Below, one piece after another: positions 17,257 to 25,638 of a stretch of DNA of 39,842 nucleotides. The position numbers and the translations under genes are program-made. Positions within the stretch are counted from its first letter, which is position 1; each line of letters opens with the position of its first letter. This stretch comes from Methylococcales bacterium (GTDB lineage: Bacteria > Pseudomonadota > Gammaproteobacteria > Methylococcales > Methylomonadaceae). The notes below the pieces were generated by a model that was given only the letters and a program-made list of their open reading frames with translations, searched no databases and had not been told where the DNA came from. The stretch is from assembly GCA_030693155.1 (NCBI GenBank), contig JAUYBJ010000118.1:1-39842 (forward strand), written 5' to 3'.

Positions 17257-20200
17257 TTAGCTTAGTTGTTGATTGATAAGCTCAATAATCGGCTCAAATT
17301 GATATTTTTGTACTAGTATTTGTAAGCTACTTGCTACCTCTGGGGCTATTGCTTGAATGTGAGCGACAACCCTATCCGTTTCTTCTACATCCAGATTGAG
17401 TGCGGCTGCCAGTAATTGTTGGCGTAATGCTAACGGCAGTGCATGGAGCATATCAGCAGTCAGTGCTATCGGCGGTGGCGAGGCGGCGGATTCTGCATCC
17501 TGATAAATAAATTTAACCCCCAGACAGTTTGCCAATATGCCGAAAATTTCACTGGATTGGCTGGGTTTGGGCAACACGGCATCACAACCTGCTTTTATCA
17601 TGTCTTCATATTGCTCTTTGAAAGCACTGGCAGATATAGAGATAATTTTAACGGTCTTGCCGCCTTCGAGTTGGCGAATTTTTGCCGTTGCCTGATAACC
17701 ATCCATGACAGGCATCCGCATATCCATCCAAATTAAATGAGGATGCCACTGTTCAAACTGATTAATAGCTTCTTGGCCGTTTTCTGCGGTACGCACGTTA
17801 AAGCCTACTCTGGTCAACATATTAACCAGCAATAAACGATTGTCGGCATTATCATCAACGACCAGCAACCGCCATGCGGGTTGATTGGGTGCGAGACTTT
17901 CAATAGGGCGCAGTTCTTCTGAAATAATAATATCACTTGAGTCGGCGACGGTAACAGGAAGCGTAATTCTGAACGTTGAACCGACCTCTATTTCGCTGGT
18001 GAGGCTGATTTGTCCGCCCATCAGTTCTATCAATGATTTGGAAATTGCCAGCCCCAGACCCGTGCCTTCTACGTTGGTATCAATTCTGGCTAGTTGCGCG
18101 AAAGGCTTGAACATGGCTTTTTGTTGGCGTGCAGGGATGCCGCTGCCGCTGTCAGTAATGTCAATAGTCAGTAATATTTTGTCAGTAAGCGACGGTTGCG
18201 TATAAGTGTGTAATATCAAGCCGCCTTGTGTGGTGAATTTTATCGCATTGCCCAGTAAGTTAATGAGAATTTGCCGTAGTTTGCCGCTGTCCACTTGAAT
18301 AGTGTGTGGCGTATCACTGGCTATTTCCAAATGAAAACTTAATTTTTTATCGGTAGCGCGAATACTGAACATATCGCTGATGTCTTGAAGCAGGTTCAGC
18401 AAATCACAGGCTTGAGTATTTAATTCACGATGTCCAGCTTCAATTTTGGAAATTTCCAGCACATCATTAATCATGCTCAGTAAATGCACACCGCTGCGAT
18501 TGATGATAGCAAGGGTTTCTTTCTGGCTGCTGGTAGCGGTTTTATCCATACTCATCAGCTCAGAAAAACCCAGAATTGCATTTAACGGGGTGCGTAATTC
18601 GTGACTCATGGTCGCGATAAAGGTACTTTTGGCAATATTGGCGGCTTCGGCGGCTTCCTTTGCTTTCAGCAGTTGGGTGGTGCGCTTTTCTACCAGTTGT
18701 TCCAGATGTGAGCGGTACTGCTCAAGGTCAAACTCGGTTTTTTTGCGTTCAGAAATATCGCGTACCAAAGCGCAGTTATAGCCTATGCCGTTATATTCAA
18801 AATAGTTGGCTACGATGTCAGTTGGATAACTCTGCCCGTCACGCCTTGTTTGGACGGACTCAAAACGCAGAGTTTTTTTCTGTTTTAATTCCTGCCAATG
18901 TTTAGACCATTTGTCGATTGGAAAACAGGGATCAATATCGACAACCGTGAATTGTTTGATTTCTTCTTGAGAATAGCCCAGTGCCAGACAAGCTGTTTCA
19001 TTGGCATAAATAATACGCGCATTCTGATTAATCCAAAATACCTCTTCGCCTGCATGATCTATACTGAACTGCCGAAAACGCATGGCTTCTTCCATCTGTT
19101 TACGCTCTGTAATATCCAGTACCGTGCTGATCAGATAAAGCGGTTCGCCCGCTGAGTTTCTTTGCAAATAAACCGAGAGATTGACCCAGATAATGCTGCC
19201 GTCTTTACGAATATAGCGTTTTTCCAAATGGTAGTGCTTGCCCGCACCATTGAGAAGCAGATTCACATTGTAAAGATCAGTCGGTAAATCTTCAGGCAGG
19301 GTGATTTGTTGAAAAGTAAAGCCCTGACTCAGTATGTCTTGCTGGGAGTAGCCGATGATGTTGCAAAACGCCTGATTGATTTGTATGAAATGTCCTGTAG
19401 TCGCAATCTGGGCAAGACCGACAGCGGCATTATTAAACACCGCATGAAAAATTTCTTCGCTTTCTCTTAACACCTGTTCTGCTTGTTTACGCTCAGTTAA
19501 ATCTACAAAAGTCACTAAAACGCCATCTTCCTGAATAATGCCTGACATGAGCATGACCCGTGTTTGCCCGTCTTTACAGGTCACGTTATATTCATGCGCT
19601 TCTATGTCTGTTGCCTGAGCTATCGCATTTTTTACTGCGGATTCCCATACACTTCGTGCCTGTTGTCGATAATTCGCATCAGGATAGGCTAATAACAGCC
19701 ATTCTGTCAGAGTAGGAATGTCTTCGCGGGTATAGCCGATAACCTTTGCGAACCGCTCATTAATATAAACAATCTGATTTTTTTTATTGGCAACCGCTAA
19801 CGGAACAGGCATTCGATTAACCAACTGCCTGAAGCGTTGCTCAGTTTTGCTGATTTGTTGTTGTGCAGAATACAGCTGGCGGTTTTTCAGCAGTAATAAC
19901 ACGAATAAAAACGCAATCGCAATGCCTGTAATCAACAGTACCAGCAACGGTTGGCGATAGCGCAGCCACACATCGGCTAACGTAAAATGAGGTATCTCAT
20001 CAAAAGGCGACAGGCGTAATTCGCGTAATAATGCCTCTACTGACCCATAATCAGCAGGCGCAGCAAAGCCATAAAGCCCAGCCGCTAATATTGCCGGATG
20101 CTGTGGATCAAGTAATAACAAACTGGCAGTGGCTTTACGCGCTAATCGTGGATCAACACTGGGCAACGCAACAAATGCCCACTCAGGATATAAATGTGTT

Positions 20201-20889
20201 GATAATAAATAGGGGAAACTGGGTAAATTTTGCGAGTTGATGATTTTAAGTCGGCTTAAATCCAGCGTATTATGTTTTACCATGTCTTCTAATACGCCAG
20301 TACGCACAAAACCGACATCCGCTTGCGCGGTTAATACCGCGTTTACTGGATTTTCATGCGGCATTTCGGTTTCTAACAGCTGAGACGGTTGTAAGTTAAT
20401 CCCTGATTGACTTAATTCGTAGCTCTGTGTTTGATAGCCACCAAAAGCAGAGGTTCTGGCAATGGCAATTTTTTTATGTTGCAAATCGGATAATTTATTT
20501 ATATCCGAGCGTTCGCGCAAGCAAAAAATAACGCCACCAAAAGCAGAGACAGGCTCACCTTGATTGGAATCTATTAAAGTTGCCACCGTTCCTACCAAGG
20601 CATTATTTTCACGCAAACTCACATAATGACTGGGATGAGTGATGATGAAGTCTAATTCATAATTTTCCAGTTGCTGTTGTAATTCGGCGTAGTTTAAAAC
20701 GCGCGGGTCTACTTTTTTAACGTTTAGCGAATGGGTTAAATAATCGGCTAACGGTTGCCAGCGTTGTTGTTCTTCCGCTTTAGGGTGTGTCGCAAGTACA
20801 TCTAACGTCAATACCTGATTATTTGCAAAAGCCAATTCACAGCTGACACACCATAACACTAAAAATAATCGGCAAAAATTCAACATCAT
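17257..20889 (-). CDS. Hybrid sensor histidine kinase with PhnD-like periplasmic domain and three PAS domains
   Basis: A 1210-residue membrane hybrid kinase. A signal peptide (1-22) precedes a PhnD/phosphonate-binding-type periplasmic domain (about 25-300; DFIITHPSHYV, HKKIAIARTSAFGGY). One transmembrane helix follows (about 313-335). Three PAS/PAC units end in DLTERKQ (near 463), DITERKQ (592) and DISERKK (711). HisKA has phosphoacceptor H763 in SHELRTP, and the ATPase has N881, DSGSGIP and GTGLGL. A receiver domain has D1056 (WMDMRMP) and K1108, followed by an 80-residue C-terminal domain. The start overlaps the upstream binding-protein gene by ATGA. No separate response regulator or output gene is adjacent. 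The 3' end is 10 bp from the convergent NAD-kinase-like gene. Confidence 0.93.
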   Translation of the reverse strand: MMLNFCRLFLVLWCVSCELAFANNQVLTLDVLATHPKAEEQQRWQPLADYLTHSLNVKKVDPRVLNYAELQQQLENYELDFIITHPSHYVSLRENNALVGTVATLIDSNQGEPVSAFGGVIFCLRERSDINKLSDLQHKKIAIARTSAFGGYQTQSYELSQSGINLQPSQLLETEMPHENPVNAVLTAQADVGFVRTGVLEDMVKHNTLDLSRLKIINSQNLPSFPYLLSTHLYPEWAFVALPSVDPRLARKATASLLLLDPQHPAILAAGLYGFAAPADYGSVEALLRELRLSPFDEIPHFTLADVWLRYRQPLLVLLITGIAIAFLFVLLLLKNRQLYSAQQQISKTEQRFRQLVNRMPVPLAVANKKNQIVYINERFAKVIGYTREDIPTLTEWLLLAYPDANYRQQARSVWESAVKNAIAQATDIEAHEYNVTCKDGQTRVMLMSGIIQEDGVLVTFVDLTERKQAEQVLRESEEIFHAVFNNAAVGLAQIATTGHFIQINQAFCNIIGYSQQDILSQGFTFQQITLPEDLPTDLYNVNLLLNGAGKHYHLEKRYIRKDGSIIWVNLSVYLQRNSAGEPLYLISTVLDITERKQMEEAMRFRQFSIDHAGEEVFWINQNARIIYANETACLALGYSQEEIKQFTVVDIDPCFPIDKWSKHWQELKQKKTLRFESVQTRRDGQSYPTDIVANYFEYNGIGYNCALVRDISERKKTEFDLEQYRSHLEQLVEKRTTQLLKAKEAAEAANIAKSTFIATMSHELRTPLNAILGFSELMSMDKTATSSQKETLAIINRSGVHLLSMINDVLEISKIEAGHRELNTQACDLLNLLQDISDMFSIRATDKKLSFHLEIASDTPHTIQVDSGKLRQILINLLGNAIKFTTQGGLILHTYTQPSLTDKILLTIDITDSGSGIPARQQKAMFKPFAQLARIDTNVEGTGLGLAISKSLIELMGGQISLTSEIEVGSTFRITLPVTVADSSDIIISEELRPIESLAPNQPAWRLLVVDDNADNRLLLVNMLTRVGFNVRTAENGQEAINQFEQWHPHLIWMDMRMPVMDGYQATAKIRQLEGGKTVKIISISASAFKEQYEDMIKAGCDAVLPKPSQSSEIFGILANCLGVKFIYQDAESAASPPPIALTADMLHALPLALRQQLLAAALNLDVEETDRVVAHIQAIAPEVASSLQILVQKYQFEPIIELINQQLS

Positions 20890-21857
20890 GGACTTTTAGG
20901 TAAAAAATCTGCAGTTACCAGACCCTGCAAGTTGTCTGGCTGTGTAAGCATTGCATTTTCTATCATCACCGCAGATAAAGTGTTAGCTGTCATGAGTAAA
21001 GTGCTTTGCTGGTCGGTTAAATATTTTTGGTTCGCCTGTTCATTCGGCAAGTTCAAACCACGAAAACTATTCAACACATCAGGTGGCGAAAGCTTCATGC
21101 GCATTGCCATTTTATAGGCGGAATCTTGTTGATTATGATAAAAATAATGCCGTGCAAGAAAATGCGCTGCTATTAGATGTTTAATGTTGGAAGCATGACT
21201 TTTCAGTACGTCTGATTTTACTGCCAACACATCAAAAATAGTATCGGGGGTTTTACGACTATCAAATATTTTATACGCCCCTTGCGCCAACAATTGACTG
21301 GCAACGGGTTCAAAAGTAATGATTATGTCGATTTGTCCTTGATTCCACGCAGCAATATGTTGGTCATAATCAACCTCGACGGGAATAATTGCCGATTTAT
21401 CGACGTTGGCAGCCTGCAATAACTTATATAGCATTAACGCGCCCAAAGACGACGGTTCAAAGCCTATCCGTTTACCCGTTAATTCCGTCAAATTGTTAGA
21501 TTCCGTTTTAGCCAGCACCATGTCAGCCCCCGCCGATACATCAAAGACTAGCACACAGGTCAACGGGATACCTTGCGCACTTACTTGCAGAACTTCATCC
21601 AATGTCAACGCAGCACCCTGCACTTTACCGCTTATCAATGCCTGCATTGAATCAGTCGCTGAAAGCGTTTCTATTAAGGTCACACTTTGTTCCGATAACC
21701 AGCCTTCCCGCTGTGCTAAAAACAGCAGTTCATAACCAGACCACACATGACTGGCAATGGCTAAAGGTTCTGCTATTACTGAACATTTAGACAGCAACGG
21801 CATGACAGCAACAGTGGCTAAAGCCCTTAAAAATAAACGACGTGATAGGTTGCTCAT
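20886..21857 (-). CDS. NMT1/SsuA-like substrate-binding protein with Tat-type signal
   Basis: A 323-residue periplasmic-binding-protein fold of the NMT1/THI5/SsuA class (SHVWSGYELLFLAQREGWL; VQGAALTLDEVLQV; GKRIGFEPSSLGALMLYKLL; DIIITFEPVASQLL), which usually delivers small molecules such as sulfonates or pyrimidines to an ABC importer. The N-terminus MSNLSRRLFLRALATVAVM has a twin-arginine motif (SRRLFLR), and C25 after LLSK suggests a weak lipobox. No permease or ATPase gene is nearby. Instead it overlaps the hybrid kinase gene, so I infer that it presents ligand to that kinase. Confidence 0.85.
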   Translation of the reverse strand: MSNLSRRLFLRALATVAVMPLLSKCSVIAEPLAIASHVWSGYELLFLAQREGWLSEQSVTLIETLSATDSMQALISGKVQGAALTLDEVLQVSAQGIPLTCVLVFDVSAGADMVLAKTESNNLTELTGKRIGFEPSSLGALMLYKLLQAANVDKSAIIPVEVDYDQHIAAWNQGQIDIIITFEPVASQLLAQGAYKIFDSRKTPDTIFDVLAVKSDVLKSHASNIKHLIAAHFLARHYFYHNQQDSAYKMAMRMKLSPPDVLNSFRGLNLPNEQANQKYLTDQQSTLLMTANTLSAVMIENAMLTQPDNLQGLVTADFLPKSP

Positions 21858-21865
21858 CTTTATAT

Positions 21866-21899
21866 ACGATAAAATTAGAACATTTATCGTTATTCTAAT
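21866..21899 (-). promoter_or_regulatory. Nested inverted repeats upstream of the binding-protein/kinase operon
   Basis: Two interleaved perfect inverted repeats lie 9 bp upstream of the binding-protein ATG: ACGATAAA (21866-21873) with TTTATCGT (21883-21890), and ATTAGAA (21874-21880) with TTCTAAT (21893-21899). The region is very AT-rich and should overlap the operon's leader or promoter. It is a plausible operator, but no regulator is identified. Confidence 0.5.
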
Positions 21900-22109
21900 C
21901 TGAGGTAGACATAAAACTTATTGAAATTATTTTTATTTTTCAGGACATTAACCTGAGACATAAAATTCGCAGGAATGAGGTAAAAACAGCCAGCCTTTCT
22001 GGCTGCTGGATTTCGGCGAACCCTGCCAAAATGACGTATACTTTCGCAACGGTGAATAGTGATGCTGGAACGCTGAAACTATAATACACAACCCAAGCGA
22101 TAAAGCCCC

Positions 22110-25100
22110 ATGCAGCCTACTTTTATACACCTCAGACTCCACAGTGAATTCTCTCTCGTAGACGGTATCGTCAAGATTAAACCCTTGGTTAAGCGATTGC
22201 TGGAGCTGAATATGCCCGCTGTGGCGATCACCGAAAATACCAATTTATTTTCGCTGGTTAAATTTTACAAAACCACTACAGGGCAGGGCATTAAACCGAT
22301 TGCGGGCGCGGATGTGCTGCTGGTTAATCCCGATGATGCCCAGAATCCGTACCGTTTAACGCTGTTGGTGAATAATCACATGGGTTATGTCACGTTGACA
22401 GAGTTGATTTCTAAAGCCTATCAAGAAGGACAGCATCAAGGTGTGCCGCTGCTGAAACTGGAATGGCTGGTGGACAATCATGCTGGCTTGATTGCCTTGT
22501 CTGGCGCGATGACGGGGGATATAGGCAAGGCATTACTGGCGGATAACGTGGAAGCGGCAAAACGGCAGGCTAAATTTTGGGCGGAATTATTTCCTGATAG
22601 GTTTTATCTGGAATTACAGCGGGTCGGTAAACCTGATGAAGAGCGTTATATCGCCGCCGCGCTGGATTTGGCGGTGGCGTTGGATTTGCCTGTGGTTGCT
22701 ACCAATGATGTGCGTTTTCTGTACAGCAAAGATTTTCAAGCACATGAAGTACGGGTGTGCATCAATCAAGGGCGGGTATTGGATGACCCGCGCCGCCCTA
22801 AAGATTATACCGATCAGCAATACCTGCGTTCTGCGGAAGAAATGGCGGCGTTGTTTGCTGATATTCCCGAAGCCTTAGCCAATACGGTAGAAATTGCCAA
22901 ACGCTGTAATTTAACGCTCACCTTGGGTAAAAACTTTTTGCCTGATTATCCTGTGCCTGCGGGCATGACGCTCAGCGAAGTGATGAGTCAGGATGCGTTA
23001 AAAGGTCTGGAAGAACGCTTGACGCATTCGCCCGCTGTCGGTAAAGGCACGGATGCCGACAATCGGCAGGTATATTATGACCGTCTCGATTTTGAGTTGA
23101 AAATGATTACTCAAATGGGCTTCCCCGGTTACTTCATGATTGTTGCCGATTTTATACAATGGGCAAAAAATCACGGTATTCCCGTCGGGCCGGGTCGTGG
23201 TTCGGGCGCGGGTTCGTTGGTGGCGTATGCGCTGAAAATCACCGATTTGGATCCGATAGAATTTGATTTGCTGTTCGAGCGATTTTTGAATCCAGAGCGG
23301 GTTTCCATGCCCGACTTTGATATTGACTTCTGCATGGATAGGCGTGACGAAGTGATTCAATATGTAGCCGAGCATTACGGACGCGATCACGTTGCGCAGA
23401 TTATTACTTACGGTTCGATGGCGGCAAAAGCGGTTATTCGGGATGTCGGGCGCGTGTCGGGTTTGGGTTATGGTTTTGTCGATAGTCTCGCCAAATTAGT
23501 ACCGTTTGAAATTGGCATGACGTTGGAGAAAGCCTTACGCGACAGCCCAGATTTGAAGCAGCGTTATGACAGCGAAGAAGATGTTAAGGCGTTGATTAAT
23601 ATGGCGTTGTCACTGGAAGGAACAGTACGAAACGCAGGTAAACACGCGGGCGGCGTGGTCATTTCACCGACGAAATTAACCGATTTCACCGCGCTGTATT
23701 GTGACGAGGAAGGCAATAATTTAGTCACCCAGTTTGATAAAGACGACGTGGAAGCGGTCGGTTTGGTGAAGTTCGACTTTTTGGGCTTGCGCACTCTGAC
23801 CATTATTGATTGGGCGTTACAGGATATTAACGCCAAACTGCAAGCTCAAGGTAAGCCGCTGGTCGATATTACCCTGATTCCACGAGACGATAGCGCGTCT
23901 TACGCGCTGTTAAAAAATGGTGACACCACCGCTGTGTTCCAGCTGGAATCACGCGGCATGAAAGAGCTGATTAAAAAACTCAAGCCCGACTGTTTTGATG
24001 ACATTATCGCCTTAGTCGCGTTGTTTCGCCCCGGCCCTTTGGAGTCGGGCATGGTCGATGATTATGTCAACGTCAAACACAAAACCCAACAAGCCGAATA
24101 CGCTCATCTCTTATTAGAGCCGATTTTAAAACCCACCAACGGCGTTATTTTGTATCAGGAACAGGTGATGCAAATTGCGCGGGAAATGGCACTGTATACG
24201 CTGGGTGGCGCGGATATGCTTCGCCGAGCAATGGGCAAGAAAAAGCCCGAAGAAATGGCGAAGGAGCGCGATAAATTTATCACGGGATCGACAGAAAACA
24301 ACGTTGATGAATCAATTTCCAGTTACGTTTTTGACTTAATGGAAAAATTCGCAGGGTATGGTTTTAATAAATCGCATTCTGCTGCGTATGCGCTGGTCGC
24401 TTATCAAACCGCGTGGTTGAAAGCGCATTATCAGCCCGAATTTATGGCGGCGGTGTTGTCATCGGATATGGATAACACCGATAAAGTGGTGATTCTGATT
24501 GAAGAATGTCAGCGTATGAAATTGACGATTCTGCCGCCGACCATTAATTACTCCAAGTATAAATTTACCGTGGATAAACTGGGGCGGATTGTGTACGGCT
24601 TGGGTGCGGTGAAAGGCGTGGGCGAAGCGGCGATTGAGGAAATGATTGTTGAACGCAATGCTAACGGGAATTTTTCTGGCTTGTATGATTTATGCAAACG
24701 GGTCGATTTGCGTAAGTTTAATAAGCGGGTGTTGGAGGCGTTGATTCGTGCCGGGGCATTTGATGTCTTTGATGATAACCGCGCCGCGCATTTGGCAGAA
24801 TTGCCGACGGCGTTAAAAATTGCTGAACAACACGGCAAAATGGCAGCGACAGGGCAGAATGATTTATTCGGCTTGGCAGTCAGTGATGATGCCGATGTTG
24901 ATGTGAGCCAGACGTATACGACAGCGGTTACGCCTTGGTCGGCAAAAGACCGCTTGGATGCGGAAAAAACCGTGTTAGGTCTGTATTTAACTGGGCATCC
25001 GATTGACCATTACGCAAGCGAATTAAAAGACTTGGGTATTAAAAACATTGGCGCGTGGATGACGGATTTAACGCGCTCGCGTGGCGGTGTGAAAGCGCGT

Positions 25101-25589
25101 GTGGCGGGTTTGGCAATAGACATTGGTGTACGGCAGAATAAGCAGGGTACAAATCGCGGTGTGGCAATTCTGGATGATAATACGGGACGATTGGAAATTG
25201 CGGCATACCATGAAGTATTTGACGATTATCAGGGTATTTTTGCCCGAGACCATAAAGAGGCGTTGTTGATTGCCGAAGGGTCGTTGTCGATGGATGAGTA
25301 TTTGAATGCGCCACGGTTAAAAGTGGAGAAGCTGTATAACATTCATCAAGCCAGAGAAGCGTATGCGCGGAATCTGACGCTGACGTGGGCATCCGATAGT
25401 TTAACGACTACCTTGGAAACAACGCTTATGCCATTTAAAGGCGGGCGGTGTCCTGTGGTGATTGAGTATAGTTCAGCGGTTGCGCGTGCTACATTGCAAT
25501 TGGGTGAAGCGTGGCGGGTACATCCGACCGATGAATTATTGGTGCAGTTAAAGGCTGTGTTTGCGGATGCGGCGGTAAGGTATAAGTAG
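22110..25589 (+). CDS. dnaE: DNA polymerase III alpha subunit DnaE
   Basis: The 1159-residue replicative polymerase catalytic subunit (E. coli has 1160). An N-terminal PHP domain (HLRLHSEFSLVDGIVKI) leads into the Pol III palm. Catalytic aspartates are D402 and D404 in PDFDIDFCMD and D556 in LVKFDFLGLRTL. GRGSGAGSL (362-370) and MGFPGYF are diagnostic. The helix-hairpin-helix region (YGLGAVKGVGEAAIEEM) is near 829-845. The beta-clamp motif QNDLF is at 916-920 and is followed by an OB fold. It is complete. Shine-Dalgarno pairing before the ATG is weak. It converges on rne. Confidence 0.98.
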   Translation: MQPTFIHLRLHSEFSLVDGIVKIKPLVKRLLELNMPAVAITENTNLFSLVKFYKTTTGQGIKPIAGADVLLVNPDDAQNPYRLTLLVNNHMGYVTLTELISKAYQEGQHQGVPLLKLEWLVDNHAGLIALSGAMTGDIGKALLADNVEAAKRQAKFWAELFPDRFYLELQRVGKPDEERYIAAALDLAVALDLPVVATNDVRFLYSKDFQAHEVRVCINQGRVLDDPRRPKDYTDQQYLRSAEEMAALFADIPEALANTVEIAKRCNLTLTLGKNFLPDYPVPAGMTLSEVMSQDALKGLEERLTHSPAVGKGTDADNRQVYYDRLDFELKMITQMGFPGYFMIVADFIQWAKNHGIPVGPGRGSGAGSLVAYALKITDLDPIEFDLLFERFLNPERVSMPDFDIDFCMDRRDEVIQYVAEHYGRDHVAQIITYGSMAAKAVIRDVGRVSGLGYGFVDSLAKLVPFEIGMTLEKALRDSPDLKQRYDSEEDVKALINMALSLEGTVRNAGKHAGGVVISPTKLTDFTALYCDEEGNNLVTQFDKDDVEAVGLVKFDFLGLRTLTIIDWALQDINAKLQAQGKPLVDITLIPRDDSASYALLKNGDTTAVFQLESRGMKELIKKLKPDCFDDIIALVALFRPGPLESGMVDDYVNVKHKTQQAEYAHLLLEPILKPTNGVILYQEQVMQIAREMALYTLGGADMLRRAMGKKKPEEMAKERDKFITGSTENNVDESISSYVFDLMEKFAGYGFNKSHSAAYALVAYQTAWLKAHYQPEFMAAVLSSDMDNTDKVVILIEECQRMKLTILPPTINYSKYKFTVDKLGRIVYGLGAVKGVGEAAIEEMIVERNANGNFSGLYDLCKRVDLRKFNKRVLEALIRAGAFDVFDDNRAAHLAELPTALKIAEQHGKMAATGQNDLFGLAVSDDADVDVSQTYTTAVTPWSAKDRLDAEKTVLGLYLTGHPIDHYASELKDLGIKNIGAWMTDLTRSRGGVKARVAGLAIDIGVRQNKQGTNRGVAILDDNTGRLEIAAYHEVFDDYQGIFARDHKEALLIAEGSLSMDEYLNAPRLKVEKLYNIHQAREAYARNLTLTWASDSLTTTLETTLMPFKGGRCPVVIEYSSAVARATLQLGEAWRVHPTDELLVQLKAVFADAAVRYK

Positions 25590-25595
25590 CATTTA

Positions 25596-25631
25596 ATGAC
25601 TGCCAGTCCATTAAAAAGGACTGGCAGTCAT
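25596..25631. terminator. Perfect 14-bp stem-loop between convergent dnaE and rne
   Basis: ATGACTGCCAGTCC pairs perfectly with GGACTGGCAGTCAT around an 8-nt A/T loop. It lies 6 bp after the dnaE stop and 7 bp before the rne stop on the other strand. There is no strong T tract on either side, so it may act as a bidirectional terminator of moderate strength or as a 3'-end stabiliser. Confidence 0.65.
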
Positions 25632-25638
25632 GATTAAC

